Below, one piece after another: positions 7,290 through 15,293 of a stretch of 64,000 nt of DNA. Below the pieces are notes generated by a model, which was not told the DNA's origin, made no database searches, and saw only the letters and a program-made list of their open reading frames with translations. The position numbers and the translations under genes were made by a program. Position 1 is the first letter of the stretch, and every line of letters starts with the position of its first letter. This stretch comes from Paenibacillus alkaliterrae (GTDB taxonomy: Bacteria; Bacillota; Bacilli; Paenibacillales; Paenibacillaceae), in the NCBI RefSeq assembly GCF_021532375.1, contig NZ_JAKGAP010000018.1:62001-126000 (forward strand). Direction: 5' to 3'.

Positions 7290-7326
7290 ACAAGACCCAA
7301 CGACAATGATATTCGTTGGGTCTTGT
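7290..7326 (+). terminator. Strong hairpin, terminator or leader structure
   Basis: ACAAGACCCAACG (7290-7302) pairs perfectly with CGTTGGGTCTTGT (7314-7326), a 13-bp stem. There is no good U-tract after it (GCCATATAGG follows), and the ribosome site of the DUF3990 gene starts 9 bp later. It may be a weak terminator or a structure controlling the downstream gene. Confidence 0.6.
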
Positions 7327-7350
7327 GCCATATAGGAGAGGAGTTCAAGG

Positions 7351-7965
7351 GTGGACATTACAACGCCGCAGCTGCTATACCATGGAACAACAAGCGATAC
7401 GGTACAATCCTTCCAGCATAAGCTGCTGAATGCGCCATATTGGCGGCCGGGCAAAGATTTTGGGGAAGGCTTCTATACGACGATTTCAATCGCGCAAGCA
7501 CGCAAATGGTCGCATAAGGCGGCTAAGGAGTCATTGGATGGAGGTCGGCCATGTGTACTCGTGGTGGAGCTGGCATCAGTGCCTGACTCCATAGAGCCGC
7601 TGCTGTTTCTATCCGATTCGCTGGCTTGGGCTTCGTTTATTTATGCCCACCGCAAGGTTACATCGAAAGGTAAAGACCCGTGCGACTCGCATCCGGACAT
7701 CCTGATAGGACCGATGGCGGACAATGACACTGGAAAAATCGTACATAAAGCAGTACAATTAAAGAAAGATGAACATTGGTTTTATGAACAAATTATCGTG
7801 TCACGCGGCGGACGAAAGCTTGATTCGCTAAGGCTTGGCAATCAGGTTGTTTTTTGTTCGGAACGCTGGGAATCTCATTTGAGGCTTGTGGGCTATCATA
7901 TCTATACGGGAAGCAGGTGGATGTATCATGAGAGCGAGGACGCAGGTCAGGCTAAGCTTGTATGA
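7351..7965 (+). CDS. DUF3990 protein (predicted ADP-ribosyltransferase fold)
   Basis: A 204-residue protein with the DUF3990 hallmarks in order: LYHGTTSD (His/Gly of the NAD pocket), GKDFGEGFYTT, AQARKWS, DILIGPMADNDTG and NQVVFCSERW near the C-terminus. DUF3990 belongs by published domain analyses to the ADP-ribosyltransferase superfamily and is frequent in toxins. No secretion signal is present, so an intracellular target is likely. The start is GTG 7351, preceded by GGAGAGGAG. The next gene overlaps it by 38 bp. A toxin-antitoxin role is inference. Confidence 0.8.
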   Translation: MDITTPQLLYHGTTSDTVQSFQHKLLNAPYWRPGKDFGEGFYTTISIAQARKWSHKAAKESLDGGRPCVLVVELASVPDSIEPLLFLSDSLAWASFIYAHRKVTSKGKDPCDSHPDILIGPMADNDTGKIVHKAVQLKKDEHWFYEQIIVSRGGRKLDSLRLGNQVVFCSERWESHLRLVGYHIYTGSRWMYHESEDAGQAKLV

Positions 7966-8227
7966 GCGCGGCATCGTAGAAGCGCTTGTCGAACAATACC
8001 GTTATACTGCAGCTGATGCAAGGAAGCTTGTCGTCGATTATATCGCGGTCTTACGCAAGCTTGGCGGATACGAGCAATGCACCCATTATGCACAGCTGCT
8101 GGATCGCGCGCGCCGGATGAATCACTCTGCAGAGCAATGGCTGGAACGTATCCAAGAGATCGAGAAGGGCGAGCTTAGGGACAGAGGGATTGAATCGGAA
8201 GAGCGACACTATTTGCAAACGAAGTAA
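7928..8227 (+). CDS. DUF3990 partner protein, DUF3791-like position, unknown
   Basis: A 99-residue, helical, charged protein (LSLYERGIVEALVEQYRYTAADARKLVVDY...). ATG 7928 lies inside the 3' end of the DUF3990 gene (38-bp overlap), and AAGCAGGTGG provides a ribosome site, so translation is coupled. In several Firmicutes small DUF3791-type proteins accompany DUF3990 genes. This protein has a comparable size and helical pattern, though gene order would be reversed. It is the best candidate for an antitoxin or accessory factor. A strong terminator follows. Confidence 0.7.
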   Translation: MRARTQVRLSLYERGIVEALVEQYRYTAADARKLVVDYIAVLRKLGGYEQCTHYAQLLDRARRMNHSAEQWLERIQEIEKGELRDRGIESEERHYLQTK

Positions 8228-8255
8228 GACCCTGCGACAGCGATCGTCGGGTCTT
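8226..8255 (+). terminator. Rho-independent terminator
   Basis: AAGACCC with an inner TGCGA arm pairs with TCG...GGGTCTT and is followed by TTATTTTG. It begins on the stop codon of the preceding gene and repeats the AAGACCC/GGGTCTT core of the hairpin at 7290-7326. Confidence 0.85.
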
Positions 8256-8306
8256 TTATTTTGTATAAAGGCCGATGTGCGATAGAACCTTTAGGAGGAA
8301 AAACTG

Positions 8307-9692
8307 ATGCGGAAGCCGGCACGGTATTACATCATTGGACTAGCAGTTGCGGTAGCGTGTTTGGTTGCTGCAGAGCTCATATGGCTGCCGGCTCCGGTCC
8401 GGATGGGAAACGGCATGCAGTGGGTCGAGATGATCGACCGTTTGTTCTACGGCCTCGTACTTGTCCCTATTAGCTGGGCAGTTGGAGCGCTGCTTGGCAT
8501 ATGGGAACATCGGAGGGAGAGGCGAGTCATGCACGGCATGCTGCAGCTGGTGCGGGTTATTATAGCCATGCTCAGCATGATCGGAGCTTATTTTGTGCTA
8601 TTTGCTCCCGATAGGCTTATTCTATTATTCATTATAATAGGCTCGGCAGCACCTCTTATCTTTATGGATATGCTGTTTAGCGAAGCGTTAGAGCGACCTG
8701 CGAAGTCTTTGAGAATGCCGAAGCAAAGCGGAGCGGTCATGCTGGTTACGGCTATGCTGCTTATGGTTCTGCTTTATCCTACGGGATATCGGGTGACTTA
8801 TCCAGGCATGACGATTAATATGAACCGCTACGCACATGCGGAAGGAGGAGAGAGCGGAGGAACGGTGAACGGCGTGCTTGTGTTCGAAAGGCCGGCGGTA
8901 TCTGCAGACTGGCTTTACGCTCGGCTGCTGCCCTTGTACGAATTCGAGAAGTTGCCGGATGATGAACCGCCGTTAACGGAATCGTATGCGCAGGTCGTCG
9001 CGATGAAGACGGACGCAAATGATGTTGCTGCCGCTGTAGCGATGCAGAAGGCGGGAGTGGGAGACGGGATATCGGCGGAAGGCGTGAGAGTTGTAGCGGT
9101 GGTAAAGGATAGTCCGGCCGAGCAGCGTCTGCAGGCAGGCGACATCATTGATAAACTGGACGAGCAGTCGGTCCGGTCGATCGGTGACATGATGTCCTAT
9201 ATGATAGAGTCAGTTCAGCCCGGACAGACGATTCTCGTTACGCTGAGGAGAGAAGGAGCCGTCCTGCAGATTGAGGTGCCGACCACAGCCGCAGCAGATG
9301 CGGCGGAAAGGCCTGTCTTCGGCATCTCGGTACAAACGGAGCTGCATCTCGATATACCGCGAAGCGTCGACTACAAACGATTTATGGCCCATATTGGCGG
9401 GCCTTCACACGGCGCGATGATGACGCTTGCAATTATTGACCAGCTGACGCCGGGAGGCGTAACACGCGGATTGCAGGTTGCCGGGACAGGGACAATTGAG
9501 CCGGATGGTTCGGTCGGACTTATCGGAGGCATACGGCAGAAGGCGTATGCGGTCAGTCGTACGAATGCGGATGTTTTTTTCGTGCCGGCAGTCCAGGAGG
9601 AGGATGCGCGCAGCGCGGCGCCTGATTTGAATATCGTGCCGGTGAAAACGATCGATGATGTGCTGGACTGGCTGGCGCGGCAAGACAAATGA
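8307..9692 (+). CDS. Membrane-anchored PDZ-Lon (S16) protease
   Basis: A 461-residue protein with four to five N-terminal membrane helices (about 8-27, 44-65, 83-100, 104-122 and 142-158), a PDZ domain (about 255-325) and a Lon-type proteolytic domain (about 335-440). The catalytic dyad is Ser367 in IGGPSHGAMMTL and Lys412 in GGIRQKAYA. It is longer than the related YlbL/SepM proteases, which have one helix, because of the extra membrane region. Substrates are unknown; SepM matures a peptide pheromone. AGGAGG precedes ATG 8307. Confidence 0.9.
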   Translation: MRKPARYYIIGLAVAVACLVAAELIWLPAPVRMGNGMQWVEMIDRLFYGLVLVPISWAVGALLGIWEHRRERRVMHGMLQLVRVIIAMLSMIGAYFVLFAPDRLILLFIIIGSAAPLIFMDMLFSEALERPAKSLRMPKQSGAVMLVTAMLLMVLLYPTGYRVTYPGMTINMNRYAHAEGGESGGTVNGVLVFERPAVSADWLYARLLPLYEFEKLPDDEPPLTESYAQVVAMKTDANDVAAAVAMQKAGVGDGISAEGVRVVAVVKDSPAEQRLQAGDIIDKLDEQSVRSIGDMMSYMIESVQPGQTILVTLRREGAVLQIEVPTTAAADAAERPVFGISVQTELHLDIPRSVDYKRFMAHIGGPSHGAMMTLAIIDQLTPGGVTRGLQVAGTGTIEPDGSVGLIGGIRQKAYAVSRTNADVFFVPAVQEEDARSAAPDLNIVPVKTIDDVLDWLARQDK

Positions 9693-9739
9693 AATAGGGG
9701 CTGTCCCTTGGGGTCATAGACCCGGGACAGCCCCTATTT
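9692..9739. terminator. Strong bidirectional terminator
   Basis: A 16-bp stem (AAATAGGGGCTGTCCC with its complement) surrounds an inner GGGTC-ATA-GACCC hairpin. It serves the PDZ-Lon gene and the convergent LtaS-family operon. Confidence 0.9.
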
Positions 9740-9762
9740 CCGTTAGTCAACGGTTGGTGATG

Positions 9763-11811
9763 TTATCGCCTGCTCGCGGCTTCTAAAGCGCCGTTGTCTT
9801 TCCTATCGGCGCTAGCTTCCGTAATATCTTGCTCTTTGAAGCCCGCAATCAAATCGCTCATCACGATTTGGTCGGATACATTCAGCTCGGTTCGCGCTTC
9901 TTCAGCTGCGGCAAGGCAAGCTTGAATATCGCGGACGGAATTCGCGGAGATATCCCAGCACTTGCCGTTCGCGGCAATTCCGTCTCCGGAAGGCATGTAA
10001 TAAACGATGCCATCCGTAAAAGCGCCGTTCCGCAGCACGACCTTCTTGCCTTCAACCGGCTGCCCGGTCAGCAGCGGCGTGCCGATCAAATATTGATCGG
10101 CAGTGGAAATGCCCAGCAGATGCATGATCGTCGGCGTCACATCAAGCTGCCCGCCGACATTTTCATACGTCCCCGCATGCGCGTCATTAGGGAGATGAAC
10201 AAGCAGCGGAACCTGCTTCAAAATCATTTGGCGCTCGAGCTCACTCAGCGGTTTGCCTAAAAAGGTCTCGAACTGCGGCCAATCTTTGATGGAATTGTCA
10301 TGGTCGCCGTACATGGCCAAAATCGTGTTATTCCAAAGCCCTTCGGCTTTCAAACGGTCCACGAGCTCGCCTACCGCGGCATCGACGTAATGAACGGCTT
10401 GGATATAATCGCCCAAAATCGTGCCCTCGAGCTCGCCTAAGCTCAGTTTCTTCTCCGTGTCCGGCATCGTGTAGGGATGATGGCTGGATAACGTGATGAG
10501 GAACGAGTAGAAGGGCTGCTTCTGCTCCGAGATAATGTCAAGCGACTGCCTAAAGAAGGATTTGTCTCCAAGCGCCCAGCCGATCTTCTCATCTAACGTA
10601 TAATGCTTCAAGCTGTAGAAATTATCGTATTGCATATTGCGGTACATCGTATTCCGATTCCAAAAACCGCCTTCATAAGAATGGAATACGGTAGTAGAAT
10701 AATCGTTTGCCTTCAACGTACTCGGCATGCAGTCGAACTCATGAGGAGCGTACTGGATAAATACGGACCCGTTCGCTACAGGCTGCAATGAGCAGTTGGA
10801 GGTAAAGTCGGCATCCGAAGTTCTTCCTTGAGCGGTTTGATGATAAAACTGGCTGAAATAGGCGCTTTGCCCCATCAGCTTGTTTAGATTAGGTGTAACC
10901 TCTTGCCCGCCAATCGACTTATTGATCATAAAATTATGGAAAGCTTCAAGCTGCACCATCAATACATTGCTGCCCGTATAAGCGCCGAATAACGCATCCT
11001 GCTCAAGGGCACCGCGCAGCTCGCCCCGTGCGCCGATCCACTTTTTCGCCTCTGCCGATTGCTCGGCCGTAACCGTCTCGGCATCGAGCCAATTCTGCTT
11101 CGCATAACGGTAAACGTCATAGCCGTGAAAGCCCAGCCCGCCCGTAACGTTATAGATCGACAGGTTCCACCAGTTTCCGACGAAAATGCCTTGCCCCCAT
11201 GTGCGCTTCGCTTCATTTACGTTCGTGAATACGAGCGATATGCCGATAAAGAAAATAACGGCGCTCAGCACGATCCGAACGGTCATTTTTTTCCAGATAG
11301 GAGCATGGCTGCGATGTTTGTTTGCTTGGCTAAGATCACGGCGTCCGAGCCAAATCACATAGACCGCAAACGGAACAATCAGAATCCAGTCAAGGAAAAA
11401 AAGGATATCCTTCATGTGCAGCAGCGTTTCGATGCTTCCGCCTAACGAGTCGACTTGGCCCATCTGAAGCAGCACGGGCACGGAAATCAAATCTTGAAAA
11501 TAACGGAAATAAATAAGATCGGCATACAGCACAAAGGATACGATCATATTTAGAAAAATAAGCGCAATGATACGGCCGCGTGCAGGCAGCCAAATCGTCC
11601 AGAAGCTTAAAAGCAAAATCGCGCCTATTTCGATAATCGCGTCTATGCCGTTCATTTTCATTTTGGGCAGCCCGAGAAATTCCGAGAACAGATAGAGCTT
11701 GGCCAATAGGACGATGACGAACAAGAGCAGGTCGGCGGCCTTGAAGCGCTGCAGCCAAACCAGAAGCGTACTAAAGGTGCGACGAGTCATGCTGCGATGA
11801 TTAGATAACAT
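9763..11811 (-). CDS. LtaS-family lipoteichoic-acid synthase-like sulfatase-fold enzyme
   Basis: A 682-residue membrane protein with five N-terminal helices (within residues 1-200) and an extracellular alkaline-phosphatase-like domain (about 275-620). The nucleophile Thr331 lies in QGRTSDADF, the metal-ligand Glu289 in VQLEAFHNF, and the late metal motif reads YGDHDNS. Family members transfer glycerolphosphate from phosphatidylglycerol to build or prime lipoteichoic acid. Length is at the upper end of the family, with an added charged C-terminal tail. GGAAGGG precedes the ATG. It lies 24 bp after the rRNA methyltransferase gene and is probably cotranscribed. Confidence 0.9.
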   Translation of the reverse strand: MLSNHRSMTRRTFSTLLVWLQRFKAADLLLFVIVLLAKLYLFSEFLGLPKMKMNGIDAIIEIGAILLLSFWTIWLPARGRIIALIFLNMIVSFVLYADLIYFRYFQDLISVPVLLQMGQVDSLGGSIETLLHMKDILFFLDWILIVPFAVYVIWLGRRDLSQANKHRSHAPIWKKMTVRIVLSAVIFFIGISLVFTNVNEAKRTWGQGIFVGNWWNLSIYNVTGGLGFHGYDVYRYAKQNWLDAETVTAEQSAEAKKWIGARGELRGALEQDALFGAYTGSNVLMVQLEAFHNFMINKSIGGQEVTPNLNKLMGQSAYFSQFYHQTAQGRTSDADFTSNCSLQPVANGSVFIQYAPHEFDCMPSTLKANDYSTTVFHSYEGGFWNRNTMYRNMQYDNFYSLKHYTLDEKIGWALGDKSFFRQSLDIISEQKQPFYSFLITLSSHHPYTMPDTEKKLSLGELEGTILGDYIQAVHYVDAAVGELVDRLKAEGLWNNTILAMYGDHDNSIKDWPQFETFLGKPLSELERQMILKQVPLLVHLPNDAHAGTYENVGGQLDVTPTIMHLLGISTADQYLIGTPLLTGQPVEGKKVVLRNGAFTDGIVYYMPSGDGIAANGKCWDISANSVRDIQACLAAAEEARTELNVSDQIVMSDLIAGFKEQDITEASADRKDNGALEAASRR

Positions 11812-11835
11812 AAGATTAATGCCCTTCCTTGCTGC

Positions 11836-12981
11836 TTATGCCCGATTTCCGCGAGGCGGAAGAGGGCCAAAGAACTGGTAATAGTCACATTGAATACGCC
11901 CATTGAACAGCTTGCGCTTCTTGTCCGCAGGCCGGCCGAAATAATGCTCGACCGTCGTTGAAGGACTGATGGCAAAATAGGACCATGTCGGGTAGTGCAG
12001 GGCGGTTAAGCCGAATTGTCTTAAAGCGGCTTCCGCGCCGGCGTCGTCGCCAAGGCGTTCCCCGTATGGCGGGTTTGTAATAATGACGCCGTAATCGCCT
12101 TGAAGCTTCACCTTCGAAACGGGCTGCACGGACAACTTAATTTCTTTGCCGAAGCCAGCCTTCTTGACCGCTGCCTCCGCGATTTCGATGGCGCCAGGAT
12201 CGATATCCGAGCCGGCAATTTGCAGAGAGATATCGTCCTTCACTAAATCGAACGCTTCGTCGCGCGCTTCATCCCACAGCTCGTTCGGAATAAGCGGCCA
12301 ACCCTCGCTGTTAAAGCTGCGGCGCAGCCCTGGCGCAATGTTCCATCCGATCATGGCCGCTTCGATCAACATCGTGCCTGAGCCGCAAAAGGGATCGTAA
12401 AGCGGCCGTTCCGGGCGCCAACGGCTTAGCTGTACGAGTGCGGCGGCCATCGTCTCGCGAATCGGCGCTTCAGTGGCAACTTTGCGATAGCCGCGTTTAT
12501 GCAAGCCGTCGCCGGTTGTGTCGAGCGTAAGCATCGCCCAGTCATTCATTAGCGTAACTTCAATTACATAACGTCCGCCATCCTCGGGGAACCATTCGGT
12601 ACCATAGTTCTCCGTCATTTTATCGACAACCGCTTTTTTTACGATGCTTTGGCATGCAGGGACGCTTGTGAGCTGAGATTTCTGCGAACGGCCATTGACA
12701 GGGAATTCGCCATCCTCGGGTATCCAGTTCGGCCAGTCGAGCGCTTTCGTTCCTTCGAACAGCTCCTCGAAGGTAGTTGCAGGGAATTCTCCCATTTTGA
12801 TCAAAATCCGGCCCGCCGAGCGCAGCCATAAGTTGGTGCGGCAAATATCGATAGGCCCGCCCGTAAAATTAACCCGTCCGTTCTCCACCTGCAGGTCCGC
12901 ATAGCCGAGATCCTTCAGCTCGCGCGCCACAACCGCCTCAAGCCCCATCGGCGCGGTTGCGATAAGCTGTAACTTTTCCAT
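11836..12981 (-). CDS. THUMP-domain 23S rRNA guanine-N2 methyltransferase (RlmL/YpsC-like)
   Basis: A 381-residue cytoplasmic protein with an N-terminal THUMP RNA-binding domain (about 5-150) and a Rossmann SAM domain. Motif I-like YDPFCGSGTMLIEAA and the catalytic NPPYGERLGD identify the UPF0020/RlmL family. It ends with the family's FFGPLPPRGN tail. The likely role is N2-methylation of 23S rRNA guanine. ATG 12981 is used; a GTG nine bases upstream (12990) is also open, and neither has a strong ribosome site. Confidence 0.92.
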   Translation of the reverse strand: MEKLQLIATAPMGLEAVVARELKDLGYADLQVENGRVNFTGGPIDICRTNLWLRSAGRILIKMGEFPATTFEELFEGTKALDWPNWIPEDGEFPVNGRSQKSQLTSVPACQSIVKKAVVDKMTENYGTEWFPEDGGRYVIEVTLMNDWAMLTLDTTGDGLHKRGYRKVATEAPIRETMAAALVQLSRWRPERPLYDPFCGSGTMLIEAAMIGWNIAPGLRRSFNSEGWPLIPNELWDEARDEAFDLVKDDISLQIAGSDIDPGAIEIAEAAVKKAGFGKEIKLSVQPVSKVKLQGDYGVIITNPPYGERLGDDAGAEAALRQFGLTALHYPTWSYFAISPSTTVEHYFGRPADKKRKLFNGRIQCDYYQFFGPLPPRGNRA

Positions 12982-13040
12982 CTCACACACTCATTTCATA
13001 TATACTTGACGACAAATGTAGTCGCATTTAAAGCCAAAGC

Positions 13041-13069
13041 TTGTAACCCCTCGAACAAAAACATACAAT
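13041..13069 (+). promoter_or_regulatory. Promoter of the O-methyltransferase gene
   Basis: TTGTAA (13041-13046), a 17-bp spacer and TACAAT (13064-13069). Confidence 0.6.
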
Positions 13070-13092
13070 CAAGTATAGGACAAAACAGGTTG

Positions 13093-13111
13093 TTTTTACA
13101 AATTGTAAAAA
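13093..13111. promoter_or_regulatory. 19-bp perfect dyad, operator candidate
   Basis: TTTTTACAA-A-TTGTAAAAA is a perfect inverted repeat with a single central base. It sits about 17-35 bp after the predicted transcription start and just before the ribosome site, a position suited to a repressor or to occlusion in the mRNA. The cognate regulator is unknown. Confidence 0.5.
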
Positions 13112-13127
13112 TGGAGAGAGATAAATA

Positions 13128-13757
13128 ATGCTGCAAAATGAAAAATATGTCGATACGCTTTACGGGGAGGATAACGATCTGGAGCGGGTAAAAGCGGGCA
13201 TAGCCGCGCACGGAATGCCGGATATTTCGGTTGCAGACGGATATGGCAGACTGCTCACCCTGCTTGTAACGATGTCAAAGGCGCAAAAAATATTGGAAAT
13301 TGGAGCGCTTGGCGGATATAGCGGCATATGCTTGGCACGCGGATTGCAAGCTGGCGGAAGCTTGGTATCGCTTGAGCTGCTGCAAAACTACGCGGATTTG
13401 GCAAAGGTACATATGGAAGCGGCCGGATTAGGCGACAAAGTCGAATACCGGGTCGGCGATGCGAAGCAAAGCCTAAAGGAGCTGAAGGAGGAAGGTAGGA
13501 CATTCGATTTCTTCTTCATCGATGCGGATAAGGAAGGCTATCCCGTTTATTTGGAGTATGCGCTCCTGCTTGCCGAGCCCGGCGCGGTTATCGTTGGCGA
13601 TAACATCTTGCTGCGAGGCAGAACGATCGATCCTGCCAAGGCAGGGCCAGCGGTACGCGCGGTTCGCTCCTTCAACGAAACGATTGCCGCGGACGCCCGA
13701 TTGTTAAGCACCGTGCTGCCCGGCTATGACGGATTGGCTATTGCGATAGTGAAGTAA
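13128..13757 (+). CDS. Class I SAM-dependent O-methyltransferase (YrrM/COMT-like)
   Basis: A 209-residue protein of methyltransferase family 3. SAM motif I is LEIGALGGYSGICLA, the acidic loop VSLELLQNY follows, and the metal-binding region is FFIDADKEGYPVYLE with GDNILLRG. The family uses a divalent metal and methylates catechol-like or tRNA-wobble substrates (YrrM/TrmR in Bacillus). GGAGAGAG precedes ATG 13128. A perfect palindrome in the leader suggests regulation. The exact substrate cannot be read from sequence. Confidence 0.88.
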   Translation: MLQNEKYVDTLYGEDNDLERVKAGIAAHGMPDISVADGYGRLLTLLVTMSKAQKILEIGALGGYSGICLARGLQAGGSLVSLELLQNYADLAKVHMEAAGLGDKVEYRVGDAKQSLKELKEEGRTFDFFFIDADKEGYPVYLEYALLLAEPGAVIVGDNILLRGRTIDPAKAGPAVRAVRSFNETIAADARLLSTVLPGYDGLAIAIVK

Positions 13758-13759
13758 CG

Positions 13760-13805
13760 ACAAAAGGGACGAAGGAGATATTATTCTCCTGCACGTCCCT
13801 TTTGT
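13760..13805. terminator. Bidirectional terminator
   Basis: ACAAAAGGGAC (13760-13770) pairs with GTCCCTTTTGT (13795-13805), with an inner GGAG/CTCC stem. It closes both the O-methyltransferase gene and the convergent Pel operon. Confidence 0.9.
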
Positions 13806-13889
13806 TTGCGCTCCCGTTTGCGAAACAGTGTCTATTGTTCCATGTCTAAAGTATAGCGTAATTGACTTATGCACGCCGATTAGCGCCAA

Positions 13890-14570
13890 TTACTGCGCGT
13901 AATCGCCGGTATAATTAATAAGCGAAACGTCGTTTACGCCTTCAATGGCAGACAATACATTGACGAACGCAGTGTTGTCGTCCCGGAGTCTTATTTCTAT
14001 CGTCATCTCGATGTAATCTTTGCGGACCGTCTTCGACTTGAGGGTATAGGTCAGCTTGCGGAGCTGAATTCGGACATCCGAGATCGCTGTTTCCGAATGC
14101 CGGATTATGAGTAGATACGGCTGCTCCCTGACTTTGCGCCTGGACAGCCACAGCAGCGCGAGACCGACACCGACTGAGCCGATCAGCGCGACCGGATACA
14201 TTTTGGCGCCTGTCGCGATGCCTGCGGAAATCGACCAGAACATGTAAACGATGTCGAGCGGGTCTTTCACCGCGGTCCGGAAGCGGACGATGCTGAGCGC
14301 TCCGACCATACCGAGCGACAGAATGATATTCGTACTGATCGTCATAATGATGAGCGCCGTAATCATCGTCATAAGCACGAACGTCACGTTGTAATTGTAG
14401 CTGTAAACGACGCCCCGGAACGTTTTTTTGTAGATATAGAAGATGAACAGCCCGATGCCGAACGAGGCGAAGAGACCGAGCAGCACATCGATATACGAGA
14501 TGCTGCGGAACGCTTCCAGATGAAGCATGCTTTTCTTGAATAGATCTTGAAAGTTTACGTTCTCTCCCAT
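13890..14570 (-). CDS. DUF4956 membrane protein, last gene of the Pel/CotH operon
   Basis: A 226-residue protein with four predicted membrane helices (about 27-45, 60-80, 82-92 and 108-140) and a soluble C-terminal ferredoxin-like domain (about 150-226). The MVGALSIVRFRTAVKDPLDIVYMFW stretch is the DUF4956 signature. Such genes are commonly found beside VTC-domain and CotH genes. It lies 11 bp after the VTC gene with a GAGGAG ribosome site, so it belongs to the same transcript. Function unknown; a membrane partner of the VTC enzyme, for example in translocating its product, is inference. Confidence 0.85.
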   Translation of the reverse strand: MGENVNFQDLFKKSMLHLEAFRSISYIDVLLGLFASFGIGLFIFYIYKKTFRGVVYSYNYNVTFVLMTMITALIIMTISTNIILSLGMVGALSIVRFRTAVKDPLDIVYMFWSISAGIATGAKMYPVALIGSVGVGLALLWLSRRKVREQPYLLIIRHSETAISDVRIQLRKLTYTLKSKTVRKDYIEMTIEIRLRDDNTAFVNVLSAIEGVNDVSLINYTGDYAQ

Positions 14571-14581
14571 ATGCTTCTCCT

Positions 14582-15292
14582 CTATCGTTTGAAATGTTGC
14601 TTGGCGATTTCCCGGCAGATGACGTACTTCGAAATAGCCGAGCGATTGCTGGCATGCGGGTTGGCAAGCAGACGGATTATATCCGGCAAATACTCGTTGT
14701 ACTTGACCTCCATAATCGTTCGCGTAGAATCCAGCGTTTCCGTCAGTATAAGACCCGGATCGAACATGTCGTACGAATTGATCCCGGCAGCCAGCCGCTT
14801 GTCGAAGGTAATGCGGACGTCTCCATGCTCATACACGTAGGCTTCCCGCATATAATCGACAACGGCTGCCGGACTATAGCCCTCGTGCACGAGCGCGCCG
14901 TAGAAATCCTTCACCAGCGGAATAGTAGACGACTGCAGGCACGAGAAGTCTCCGAGCAAAATTTGATCGTATTCGTCCTTGCCGAGGCTTGCCGATTCTT
15001 TATTTACGTACTCCCCGAATTTGTGCTTCCGTTCAAGCTTGATCATCCGGTCGCTGCCGTTGTAGATGCGGATGCGGTATTTGTGGCGGCGGAAGATGCC
15101 ATTCGATTTGTTAAACAAAGCGCTGTCCTGAGGCCCGTCGAAATAAAGGCTGCGTATGCCGTAGCCGTTTTGGTCGAGCGCATGTGAATCGAGAGGCAGC
15201 AGGGCGGCTATGCGCTGCCGCAGCGTTATATATTCCTGCGGGTGCAAATAATATTTCAGCTCATGCCGCAGCTTGCGTCCAAGAAATTTCAT
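14582..15292 (-). CDS. VTC-domain polyphosphate polymerase-like protein
   Basis: A 236-residue triphosphate-tunnel protein. Family motifs appear in order: RHELKYYL, RSLYFDG, RRHKYRIRIYN, IKLERKHK, VDYMREAY and MEVKYNEYLPD. The basic and acidic tunnel residues are all kept, so nucleotide or polyphosphate chemistry is plausible. The eukaryotic Vtc4 domain makes polyphosphate from ATP. Start ATG 15292 is only one base after the stop of the PelG-CotH gene, with GGTGGAG at the junction. This tight coupling ties it to CotH and Pel export. Bacterial VTC proteins remain largely uncharacterised. Confidence 0.85.
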   Translation of the reverse strand: MKFLGRKLRHELKYYLHPQEYITLRQRIAALLPLDSHALDQNGYGIRSLYFDGPQDSALFNKSNGIFRRHKYRIRIYNGSDRMIKLERKHKFGEYVNKESASLGKDEYDQILLGDFSCLQSSTIPLVKDFYGALVHEGYSPAAVVDYMREAYVYEHGDVRITFDKRLAAGINSYDMFDPGLILTETLDSTRTIMEVKYNEYLPDIIRLLANPHASNRSAISKYVICREIAKQHFKR

Positions 15293-15293
15293 G

